Assembly (NCBI GenBank): GCA_050114795.1
Contig: JASFRS010000162.1
Span: forward strand, 1-5,466
Direction of reading: 5' to 3'
DNA length: 5,466 nucleotides
Source of the DNA: JASFRS01 sp050114795
GTDB lineage: Bacteria; Pseudomonadota; Alphaproteobacteria; Sphingomonadales; CAKZYD01
The position numbers and the translations under genes were made by a program. This document shows positions 1 through 5,466 of this stretch, piece after piece. The stretch's first letter is position 1. Each line of letters begins with the position of its first letter. Under the pieces are notes generated by a model. The model worked only from the letters and a program-made list of their open reading frames with translations, made no database searches and had not been told where the DNA came from.

Positions 1-493
1 CATTAAAACGTGTGCCATAGCTAAGCAGCCGAAGCATGACTGCGCTGTCAGCCAAGGCTTCACGTCCGCTGGCAAATGCAACGGCACCTGCAGCCTGCAT
101 CAGGCCGATTTCAGCAATTTCCCGGCCCGCTAAAGCTTTTGTCGCGGCACCGATTGGGCGTACGCGAACATCCGGATCATCCCGGCCAAGGCGTAAGACA
201 TAATCCACCATGGCCGCATTATCGACCGCCGGGTCAAGGTTGGGCATGAGGGCGACGGTGGTAATACCCCCGGCCGCCGCAGCAGCACCATCCAAGGCAA
301 AGGCCTGCATGTCGATAATGCCTGGGGCTAAAGCTTTGCCTTTACAGTCAATAACTTCCGCGCCTTCAGGCGTTTCAAGCTTTTGTCCGATGGCGGTGAT
401 TTTTGTGTCTTCTGTTACCAACTCACCGGGCGTCTCTGTAAGCGCGACAGGGTCAATCAACTGGGCGTTTTTAAAATGAAGCGGGCGTCTCAT
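1..493 (-). CDS. pyrC: Dihydroorotase-like protein, probably non-catalytic PyrC' partner of PyrB (3' end cut by window edge)
   Basis: The visible part is the N-terminal 164 codons; the rest lies beyond the left edge. The fold family is clear: an N-terminal amidohydrolase beta-sandwich (about residues 5-55), the LAPGIID strand (55-61), AAAAGGITT (71-79), MPNLDP (83-88), and the dihydroorotase-type GAATKALAG (115-123) followed by [14 protein letters not shown] (127-140). Active dihydroorotases have DxHxH after the first of these; here it reads DMQAF (61-65), so both histidines are gone. About 13 residues that normally follow (the REPG...HKET stretch) are missing in frame. The metal-binding Asp of the usual SDDG segment is also absent (ASG, 141-143). 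Known pyrBC' systems, as in Pseudomonas, use such an inactive subunit to assemble aspartate transcarbamoylase, and I infer that role here. A true PyrC should be elsewhere in the genome. The start overlaps the pyrB stop by ATGA and has a strong AAGGAGG six bases upstream. Confidence 0.9.
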   Translation of the reverse strand, partial: MRRPLHFKNAQLIDPVALTETPGELVTEDTKITAIGQKLETPEGAEVIDCKGKALAPGIIDMQAFALDGAAAAAGGITTVALMPNLDPAVDNAAMVDYVLRLGRDDPDVRVRPIGAATKALAGREIAEIGLMQAAGAVAFASGREALADSAVMLRLLSYGTRFN

Positions 494-1416
494 CTATTCC
501 CTCCTTCCCGGATGGGGCGGGTGAGAATATCAAGGCAGGCCATGCGAACGGCTACACCCATTTCAACCTGCTCTTGAATGGCAGAGCGATTGATGTCATC
601 CGCTAAACGCGTGTCGATTTCTACGCCCCGGTTCATCGGTCCAGGATGCATGATGAGGACATCGTCTTTGGCCTTTTTGAGCTTGTCTTCATTGAGGCCG
701 TAAAAATGGAAATATTCTTTTACGCTGGGCAGATAAGCGCCCTGCATGCGCTCCAATTGAAGGCGCAGCATCATCACCACATCAACGCCTTCAAGCCCGC
801 TTTCCATGTCGGTAAAGACTTCTACGCCCAGGCGGTCCATATCCGGCGCTAATAATGTGGGGGGTGCAACAACACGGACCCGTGCGCCCATGGTGTTGAG
901 CAGGAGGATATTGGAGCGCGCGACGCGGCTGTGCAATATGTCCCCGCATATGGCAATCGTCAGCCCGGCGATATCCTTTTTGCGGCGCCTGATGGTGAGA
1001 GCGTCCAATAGCGCTTGGGTCGGATGTTCATGGCGACCGTCGCCGGCGTTGATAACGGCACAATCCATTTTCTCAGACAGCAATTTAACCGCGCCTGAAT
1101 CTCCGTGGCGCACAACAAGCACATCGGGGTGCATGGCGTTCATGGTCAAAGCCGTATCCAGCAGCGTTTCGCCCTTTTTAATGGACGATGCGCTGATTGG
1201 CAGGCTGACGGTGTCAGCGCCCAGCCGCTTTCCCGCAACTTCAAAAGACATCAAGGTGCGGGTGGAGTTTTCATAAAACAGGTTAATCTGAGTGAGACCT
1301 TTGAGAAGCGTTTTCCGCTTCACGCCCACATAGCTCTGCGCCACGTCAAGCAGCTCTGTAATTTGAGCAGGGCTTAAGCCTTCAATGCCTAAAAGATGTT
1401 TATGTGGAAACGACAT
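490..1416 (-). CDS. pyrB: Aspartate carbamoyltransferase catalytic subunit PyrB
   Basis: PyrB condenses carbamoyl phosphate and L-aspartate to N-carbamoyl-aspartate in cytosolic de novo pyrimidine synthesis. With the ATG at 1416 it has 308 residues, normal for the family. Signatures are complete: FYENSTRT (47-54, carbamoyl-phosphate loop), the [10 protein letters not shown] loop (75-84, donating Ser/Lys to the neighbouring subunit's site), VVRH (101-104), HPTQALLD (131-138), [12 protein letters not shown] (158-169), the aspartate-domain [10 protein letters not shown] (215-224), and [12 protein letters not shown] (257-268). The frame stays open upstream to a TTG at 1452, adding 12 residues (Gly-rich, unlike the family), so I prefer the ATG, which is followed directly by the usual [10 protein letters not shown]. 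Its Shine-Dalgarno is weak: GAG about six bases upstream, or a G-run about 14 upstream. It lies 37 nt after ruvX and overlaps the pyrC-like gene by ATGA. No pyrimidine-sensing attenuator is visible. No pyrI-type regulatory subunit is present. Confidence 0.97.
   Translation of the reverse strand: MSFPHKHLLGIEGLSPAQITELLDVAQSYVGVKRKTLLKGLTQINLFYENSTRTLMSFEVAGKRLGADTVSLPISASSIKKGETLLDTALTMNAMHPDVLVVRHGDSGAVKLLSEKMDCAVINAGDGRHEHPTQALLDALTIRRRKKDIAGLTIAICGDILHSRVARSNILLLNTMGARVRVVAPPTLLAPDMDRLGVEVFTDMESGLEGVDVVMMLRLQLERMQGAYLPSVKEYFHFYGLNEDKLKKAKDDVLIMHPGPMNRGVEIDTRLADDINRSAIQEQVEMGVAVRMACLDILTRPIREGGNR
500..506 (-). promoter_or_regulatory. Ribosome binding site of the pyrC-like gene, inside the pyrB 3' end
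   Basis: AAGGAGG on the minus strand lies six bases before the ATG at 493. It sits within the last codons of pyrB, which encode the Glu-Gly-Gly-Asn-Arg tail. With the ATGA stop/start overlap this supports the chosen start and suggests translational coupling of the two subunits. Confidence 0.75.
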
Positions 1417-1453
1417 AGGCGTCTCTATACTCCCCCCAAATCCACCCTGCAAG

Positions 1454-1921
1454 TCATGCGTGGCGCAGCCGGTCTAAAGCGCCTTGTAGAATATAGCTTG
1501 CGGCCATTTTATCCACTAATTCCTGTCGCCGCGCACGGGATCGGTCTGCATCTATTAATGTGCGCGTCACTGCAGCGGTCGATAGTCGTTCATCCCAATA
1601 AACGAGTGGTAGCGCTAAATGCGTGTCAAGATTACGAGCAAAGGCCCGTGTAGCCTGGGCCCGTGTGCCTTGTGTGCCGTCCATATTCATGGGTAAGCCA
1701 ATGACCAGGCCCTGGATTTCATGTTTTTCAATCAGCGCGGAAATCAACGGCAGGTCTTTGGAAAATTTGCCTTTTTTCAAAGTTTCCAGCGGCGTGGCGA
1801 TTTGCCGGCCTGTGTCAGATAAGGCCAGTCCTATAGTTTTCGTGCCCAGGTCAAAACCCAGAAGCCGTCCTGCTTTTGGTAAAGCAGCACTAAAGGTCAC
1901 CATATCCTGATAAAGCGTCAT
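1454..1921 (-). CDS. ruvX: RuvX/YqgF family nuclease (putative pre-16S rRNA nuclease / Holliday junction resolvase-like)
   Basis: This is a 155-residue RNase H-fold protein of usual family length. The three conserved acidic positions are present: Asp24 in [12 protein letters not shown] (22-33), Glu111 in YWDERLST (108-115), and Asp137 in [12 protein letters not shown] (135-146). [11 protein letters not shown] (75-85) and the [12 protein letters not shown] helix (87-98) complete the pattern. In E. coli YqgF is an essential protein linked to 5' maturation of 16S rRNA; a Holliday junction resolvase role has also been proposed for the family. Its exact role here cannot be told from sequence. The start at 1921 overlaps the upstream hydrolase stop by ATGA but has only a poor Shine-Dalgarno, so it is probably translated by coupling. 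An in-frame ATG six codons further in is an alternative, although an AGGA sits too close to it (about one base) to be convincing. Confidence 0.95.
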   Translation of the reverse strand: MTLYQDMVTFSAALPKAGRLLGFDLGTKTIGLALSDTGRQIATPLETLKKGKFSKDLPLISALIEKHEIQGLVIGLPMNMDGTQGTRAQATRAFARNLDTHLALPLVYWDERLSTAAVTRTLIDADRSRARRQELVDKMAASYILQGALDRLRHA

Positions 1922-3036
1922 TGACTTAAAAAGGCCTGGGCGCGTGCACGGGCGTTATTTGCAAGGCTCATGTAAAACAGCGGAATGTCATAAACATGAT
2001 AATTCTTGCCGGGCAACATGAACCGATTAAACGGCGCACCTGGGTCTCTGCTTAAATATAAAATGCCATCATCGCCGCAAGATGCGCCGACAAATTCGGG
2101 TTCAATAGGGCCTAAAGCGCCATTTTCATCGGGATAAGCAACTGCGCCAGGATTGTCTTGAGCGGGTTTGTTCTGCGTGTCAATGGCCCAGCTTAATGGA
2201 TTGGTGCACAGCATTGTTGAGTCTGCTCTGCTTGCGCCTAAGACGCTGGGGAGTGATTGAAACGCTTCCAGTATGGCGGTGACGTCGCCGTCTTTAGAAA
2301 AGCTTTGCCAGGATATCACGCATCCGGTTTCAAGCGCAGTGCTGCATGCCTCTAAACCAAGTGCCTTTACATCCATCTCTATCGAGACCGGCCAGCCTAT
2401 GAGATAGGCCGCAACCATCTGGTCCTTAAGTGCGGAGTTCGCCACATAATCTCTTAATAGCCCAAGCGCGTGGACTGCGCCCTGGGAATGACCCGCTAGA
2501 ATAAAGGGGCGTGAACTATCGCGTTTTGCAAGAAAGGCTTCAAAGGCGCTTTTCACATCACCATAAGCCGTGAAAAAGGCTTTTACTGCGCTTTCGCTGG
2601 GTTCCAAAAAAGCCCCAAAAGTCGCTTGGCGATAGCGTGGCGCATAAATATGACCTGCGGCGTTAAAGGCGCTGGCCTGGCCCTTTAATATCGAATTATC
2701 GACCCGTCCGGCGGCCTCTGCATCGTCGATGGGGCCGTTCCAATTATCGCTGCTTAAATAGGTCGTGGGGTGAAGGAAAAACACATCCACATCCAGGGGC
2801 GGTGCGCCATCCACATTTGCAGGCTGCATTTTTGCGCCATTGTCTGTTGAGGGAAGGGCGGCCCAGGCGCTGTCGCTGTTATAGTCCGGGGCAGCGGGAA
2901 CGGTTTCAGCGTTATAGGCTTCATCCGGAATGAAAGCGGCTTTAATCAAGTCATCCGCATATTGCAGCCAAAGGACATAGCCGGTCACAAATAATAAGGT
3001 AACGACTGCAACAAAGATGAGAAATTTACGCGCCAT
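1918..3036 (-). CDS. Membrane-anchored DUF3089 alpha/beta-hydrolase
   Basis: The 372-residue protein starts with MARK and a hydrophobic segment (about 5-24) followed by an acidic stretch, which predicts an N-in, C-out signal anchor with the body in the periplasm. The body matches the DUF3089 family: FFLHPTTYL (86-94), YAPRYRQATFGAF (131-143), the nucleophile elbow GHSQG (182-186, Ser184), and the C-terminal NYHVYDIPLFY (345-355) holding the likely catalytic His347. The acid residue is not assigned with confidence. There are only four cysteines (231, 239, 277, 320), in the segments CSTALETGCVISW, LCTNPLSW and SCGDDG; family knowledge and the predicted export suggest disulfides. The substrate is unknown; DUF3089 members are generally annotated as hydrolase or lipase-like. 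The ATG at 3036 has AAGGGA four bases upstream. It follows the GNAT gene by 15 nt and overlaps ruvX, so it is embedded in the housekeeping transcript. Confidence 0.9.
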   Translation of the reverse strand: MARKFLIFVAVVTLLFVTGYVLWLQYADDLIKAAFIPDEAYNAETVPAAPDYNSDSAWAALPSTDNGAKMQPANVDGAPPLDVDVFFLHPTTYLSSDNWNGPIDDAEAAGRVDNSILKGQASAFNAAGHIYAPRYRQATFGAFLEPSESAVKAFFTAYGDVKSAFEAFLAKRDSSRPFILAGHSQGAVHALGLLRDYVANSALKDQMVAAYLIGWPVSIEMDVKALGLEACSTALETGCVISWQSFSKDGDVTAILEAFQSLPSVLGASRADSTMLCTNPLSWAIDTQNKPAQDNPGAVAYPDENGALGPIEPEFVGASCGDDGILYLSRDPGAPFNRFMLPGKNYHVYDIPLFYMSLANNARARAQAFLSQ

Positions 3037-3051
3037 GATATCCCTTAATCC

Positions 3052-3621
3052 CTAATTCACTGATTTGCGCCCAAGGTACGCACACATCAAAATATCGTCC
3101 ACATAATCTTGAGGGCCGCGACGAATGGCATCTTTCTTTCGCCCCTCTTCAACGAAGCCCAGGACTTTGTAAAGCTTGATAGCCTTGTCATTGTCGCCGT
3201 GCACATGGAGCTCTACGCGTTCTATATAAGGATGCCCTTTAGCCCATTCCAAACAGCATAGGAGCATTGCGTGCCCTAGGCCCAGCCCGCGAAATCCATG
3301 GGCGACACTCACCCCTAAAAGAGTTGAGTGTTTCAGTCTGCCCCGGCGGTCAGTTAGGGTTTCCAGTGACGCAATGATATCGCCATCGTGAAGGGCAACA
3401 ATGGCCAGTTCATTTTCAGATGTGACAATGCGTTTAATTAACCTGCGTTCGGCCCCGGTGCTGATCTGCGCTTCCTCAGGTCGGGTGTTCAGATGCCGGG
3501 ACGTTTGCAACATTTCACATTTGAATCGTGAAAGCGCGCGAGCATCGCATCGATTGGCGGACCGGATTTTTACGTGCCGCCCATCCTTTAAGGTGAGATT
3601 TTTATCACTTATACGTGCCAT
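3052..3621 (-). CDS. GNAT family N-acetyltransferase
   Basis: This 189-residue protein has the single-domain GNAT layout. Residues 14-40 form the first strand and helix. Residues 71-93 give the central strands (ELAIVALHDGDIIASLETL). Motif A is LGVSVAHGFRGLGLGHAML (102-120), whose RGLGLG (111-116) is the acetyl-CoA pyrophosphate loop. Motif B is HGDNDKAIKLYKVLGFVEEG (141-160), with Tyr151 where the general acid usually sits. The tail, with KKDAIR then YVDDILM, resembles GNATs that modify small molecules or protein N-termini, but the substrate cannot be named. It is the first gene of the leftward cluster. The ATG at 3621 is supported by GGGAGGAG 11 bases upstream. A link in function to the hydrolase or pyr genes is not evident. 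Confidence 0.92.
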   Translation of the reverse strand: MARISDKNLTLKDGRHVKIRSANRCDARALSRFKCEMLQTSRHLNTRPEEAQISTGAERRLIKRIVTSENELAIVALHDGDIIASLETLTDRRGRLKHSTLLGVSVAHGFRGLGLGHAMLLCCLEWAKGHPYIERVELHVHGDNDKAIKLYKVLGFVEEGRKKDAIRRGPQDYVDDILMCAYLGRKSVN

Positions 3622-3632
3622 ATAGGCTTTAT

Positions 3633-3640
3633 CTCCTCCC
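3633..3640 (-). promoter_or_regulatory. Ribosome binding site of the GNAT gene
   Basis: GGGAGGAG on the minus strand ends 11 bases before the ATG at 3621. It is the strongest Shine-Dalgarno of the leftward cluster after that of the pyrC-like gene and fixes the start. The spacing is slightly long. Confidence 0.7.
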
Positions 3641-3687
3641 TAAGACTTGCACGTCAATGGTGAGTTATATATGGGGTGTGTGTTTAA

Positions 3688-3707
3688 GCCTGGAGATGTA
3701 TCCGGGT
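3688..3707. other. Small imperfect hairpin in the gatC leader, flanked by TTTAAG repeats
   Basis: CCTGGA (3689-3694) can pair with TCCGGG (3701-3706) across a six-base loop, using one G-U pair if transcribed rightward; G3688 and T3707 can add a second wobble. TTTAAG occurs just before it (3683-3688) and again just after (3710-3715), giving a 27-bp direct repeat spacing. No T-run follows, so it is not a rho-independent terminator. It may be a weak leader structure or chance. Confidence 0.25.
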
Positions 3708-3722
3708 CCTTTAAGAATTTAT

Positions 3723-3728
3723 AGGGTG
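3723..3728 (+). promoter_or_regulatory. Ribosome binding site of gatC
   Basis: AGGGTG lies five bases before the ATG at 3734 and supports that start. It is a moderate match to the anti-Shine-Dalgarno. Confidence 0.6.
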
Positions 3729-3733
3729 ATATT

Positions 3734-4021
3734 ATGTCGGTCGATGCCGCAACCGTCCGCAAGATAGCGCATTTGGCGCGTATTCGTCTTGATGAGGCGC
3801 AGGTCGAACCTTTGAAAGCTGAATTGAACAATATCCTCGCCTGGGTAGAACAACTGGGCGAAGTGAATACTGATAATGTGAAGCCTATGACCAGTGTGGT
3901 TGAACATGCGCTGCACCGTCGTGAAGACGTGGTCAGTGATGGTGGTTATCCAGATAAAGTGTTGGCGAATGCGCCCCGTGCGGAATTCGGCTTTTTCGCG
4001 GTGCCGAAGGTGATTGAATAA
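3734..4021 (+). CDS. gatC: Asp-tRNA(Asn)/Glu-tRNA(Gln) amidotransferase subunit C
   Basis: GatC is the small subunit that wraps around and stabilises GatA at its interface with GatB in the cytosolic GatCAB complex. The 95-residue length is typical. Family marks are the N-terminal [14 protein letters not shown] helix (8-21), the [23 protein letters not shown] segment (30-52), the [13 protein letters not shown] stretch (58-70), and the C-terminal FFAVPKVIE (87-95), all near-consensus. It has no catalytic residues of its own. It opens the rightward unit, and its TAA shares one base with the gatA ATG, so translation of the two subunits is probably coupled. Confidence 0.97.
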   Translation: MSVDAATVRKIAHLARIRLDEAQVEPLKAELNNILAWVEQLGEVNTDNVKPMTSVVEHALHRREDVVSDGGYPDKVLANAPRAEFGFFAVPKVIE

Positions 4022-5466
4022 TGACAGATTTAACGGATTTAACCATCGCGGAAGCCCGTGATGCCTTGCGTAAAAAAGAACTCACCGCGGTTGAACTAAC
4101 ACAGGCGCATATTGAAGCCGTAGAAGCAGCGCGTGCCTTAAACGCCTTTATTGTGGAAACGCCTGAGCGCGCTTTGGAAGAAGCTAAAGCGGCGGATGAA
4201 GCCTTATATAAAGGTGACGCGCCTATCATGGCTGGTATTCCTATCGCTATGAAAGACCTGTTCTGTACAGAAGGTGTCCAGACAACGGCGTCCAGCCATA
4301 TTTTGGAAGGCTTTGTCCCTCCTTATGAGTCAACTGTTTCCGGCAATTTAAAAGCCAATGGCGCAGTGATGCTAGGCAAAGCCAATCTGGATGAGTTCGC
4401 TATGGGCTCTTCCAATGAGACCAGCTATTTCGGCCCGGTGAAAAACCCCTGGCGCGCAAAAGGCTCTGATGCAGATTTAGTGCCTGGCGGGTCATCAGGC
4501 GGGTCTGTGGCATCTGTTGCAGCACATATTGCTATGGGCGCGACGGGTACGGATACGGGTGGCTCCATCCGTCAACCAGCCAGCTTTACTGGCACGGTGG
4601 GCATGAAGCCGACTTATGGCCGCTGCTCTCGCTGGGGCACGGTGGCTTTTGCCTCTTCTTTGGATCAGGCCGGCCCATTAACGCGGACCGTGCGCGATGC
4701 TGCTATCATGCTGGAAGCCATGGCGGGCTATGACCCTAAAGACTCTACATCGGTCAATGTACCGGTGCCCAATTATGAAGCGGCTTTAAGCGGTGACATT
4801 CGCGGTATGAAAGTGGGTATTCCCAAAGAATACCGCATGGATGGCATGCCAGAAGAAATCGAAGCCCTATGGCAACAAGGCATTGCCTGGCTGAAAGATG
4901 CAGGTGCTGAGATTGTTGATATCTCTTTACCGCATACAAAATATGCTTTGCCGACTTATTATATCGTTGCTCCGGCTGAGGCATCATCGAACCTCGCGCG
5001 TTATGACGGTGTGCGCTACGGTCTGCGGGAAATGCCTGAAGGTGGCTCACTTAACGACATGTATGAAGCCACACGTGCGGCGGGTTTTGGGGCGGAAGTC
5101 AAACGCCGTATCATGATTGGTACTTATGTGCTTTCAGCGGGTTATTATGATGCTTATTACCTGAAAGCTCAAAAACTGCGCACATTGATTGCTGATGATT
5201 TTGCCAAAGCTTACAACCAGGTTGATGTGATTTTAACGCCGACAACGCCGTCAGCAGCCTTTGCAATGGGCGCTAAATCAGCGGACCCCATTGCAATGTA
5301 TTTGAATGACATCTTTACCGTGCCAGCAAGCTTGGCCGGCCTGCCGGGGATTTCGGTTCCGGCTGGTCTGGATGCACAGGGCTTGCCATTGGGCTTGCAG
5401 ATTTTAGGCAAGACCTTTGATGAGGAAACTGTGCTGAGAGCAGCGGATGTGTTGGAGAAAGCAGCG
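4021..5466 (+). CDS. gatA: Asp-tRNA(Asn)/Glu-tRNA(Gln) amidotransferase subunit A (3' end cut by window edge)
   Basis: GatA is the glutaminase/amidase subunit: it releases ammonia from glutamine, which is channelled to GatB to amidate misacylated Glu-tRNA(Gln) and often Asp-tRNA(Asn). The window holds 482 codons without a stop; the family is about 485-495 residues, so only the last few are missing. The amidase-signature triad is intact: Lys78 in [10 protein letters not shown] (72-81), cis-Ser158 in VPGGSSGGS (154-162), and nucleophile Ser182 in [12 protein letters not shown] (176-187). YGRCSRWG (199-206), [10 protein letters not shown] (210-219) and [10 protein letters not shown] (405-414) also match, and the first of these has an alphaproteobacterial flavour. 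The start at 4021 has AAGGTG eight bases upstream, inside the end of gatC (4007-4012). No damage or unusual residue was seen. A gatB gene may lie downstream. Confidence 0.98.
   Translation, partial: MTDLTDLTIAEARDALRKKELTAVELTQAHIEAVEAARALNAFIVETPERALEEAKAADEALYKGDAPIMAGIPIAMKDLFCTEGVQTTASSHILEGFVPPYESTVSGNLKANGAVMLGKANLDEFAMGSSNETSYFGPVKNPWRAKGSDADLVPGGSSGGSVASVAAHIAMGATGTDTGGSIRQPASFTGTVGMKPTYGRCSRWGTVAFASSLDQAGPLTRTVRDAAIMLEAMAGYDPKDSTSVNVPVPNYEAALSGDIRGMKVGIPKEYRMDGMPEEIEALWQQGIAWLKDAGAEIVDISLPHTKYALPTYYIVAPAEASSNLARYDGVRYGLREMPEGGSLNDMYEATRAAGFGAEVKRRIMIGTYVLSAGYYDAYYLKAQKLRTLIADDFAKAYNQVDVILTPTTPSAAFAMGAKSADPIAMYLNDIFTVPASLAGLPGISVPAGLDAQGLPLGLQILGKTFDEETVLRAADVLEKAA

Larger units (their letters stand above)
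3622..3733. promoter_or_regulatory. Divergent intergenic region expected to hold the promoters of both operons
   Basis: This 112-bp gap separates the outward-reading GNAT and gatC genes, so at least one promoter in each direction should lie here. For the rightward gatCA unit a weak candidate is TTGCAC (3647-3652) with TATATG (3668-3673), spacing 15, poorly matching consensus. The same AT-rich TATATA block (3666-3671) could act as a -10 element for the leftward unit, but no good -35 faces it. I therefore mark the region and not a defined promoter. No terminator-like hairpin with a T-run is present. Confidence 0.55.

Noticed and set aside
250..320. A frameshift or pseudogene in the pyrC-like gene
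   Set aside because: The missing loop is an in-frame difference: family motifs continue in the same frame on both sides and no stop interrupts the visible 164 codons.
210..479. An 89-codon plus-strand frame opposite the pyrC-like gene
   Set aside because: The reverse strand encodes a clear amidohydrolase-family protein; the plus frame is Ala/Ser/Pro-rich shadow sequence.
806..1276. A 156-codon plus-strand open frame
   Set aside because: It lies wholly antisense to the well-supported pyrB and shows no recognisable domain; it is a shadow of the real gene.
1623..1910. A 95-codon plus-strand open frame
   Set aside because: It is antisense to ruvX, whose catalytic motifs are intact, and has no family features.
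3652..3674. A strong sigma-70 promoter at the TATATA block
   Set aside because: Neither strand has a convincing -35 at 16-18 bases, so only a weak candidate is noted.
3640..3831. A 63-codon minus-strand frame that could look like a small gene before the GNAT gene
   Set aside because: Most of it is antisense to gatC, the remainder overlaps the divergent leader, and it has no recognisable features.
3933..4229. A 98-codon minus-strand frame across the gatC-gatA junction
   Set aside because: It is low-complexity Ala/Ser-rich sequence produced by reading the antisense of conserved gatC and gatA.
4754..5050. A 98-codon minus-strand frame inside gatA
   Set aside because: It is antisense to continuous gatA coding sequence, with no domain or credible ribosome binding site.

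Overview
The window looks like ordinary chromosomal DNA of an alphaproteobacterium with roughly balanced base composition (about half G+C by eye). The clearest lineage clues are in GatA, whose YGRCSRWG segment and long [16 protein letters not shown] stretch before the Ser-rich motif are typical of alphaproteobacteria. A pyrB followed by a dihydroorotase-like gene without metal ligands is also common in that class. The DUF3089 hydrolase next to ruvX would suit a Caulobacterales/Hyphomonadaceae-like lineage, but that is only a guess.

Layout. A 112-bp divergent intergenic region (3622-3733) splits the window. To its left, five genes run on the minus strand in the order GNAT acetyltransferase, DUF3089 alpha/beta hydrolase, ruvX, pyrB, pyrC-like (cut by the left edge). 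They are packed tightly (15-nt gap, ATGA overlap, 37-nt gap, ATGA overlap) and probably form one transcription unit. To its right, gatC and gatA run on the plus strand and share one base (TAATG). gatA runs off the right edge a few codons before its expected end, and gatB would be expected soon after, though it is not visible. The window is almost entirely coding, with no gene-free stretch above about 110 bp.

Function. GatC and GatA are two subunits of the tRNA-dependent amidotransferase that converts Glu-tRNA(Gln), and often Asp-tRNA(Asn), to the correct aminoacyl-tRNA. PyrB carries out the aspartate transcarbamoylase step of pyrimidine synthesis. The overlapping PyrC-like protein lacks the HxH metal motif and is probably a structural partner of PyrB rather than an enzyme. 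RuvX is the YqgF-type RNase H-fold nuclease. The DUF3089 protein is probably a membrane-anchored periplasmic hydrolase, and the GNAT protein is an acetyltransferase of unknown substrate.

I found no mobile element, CRISPR array, tRNA, rRNA, toxin-antitoxin pair or defence-like module, and no evidence of an undescribed system. The most unusual feature is the strongly eroded active site of the PyrC-like protein.
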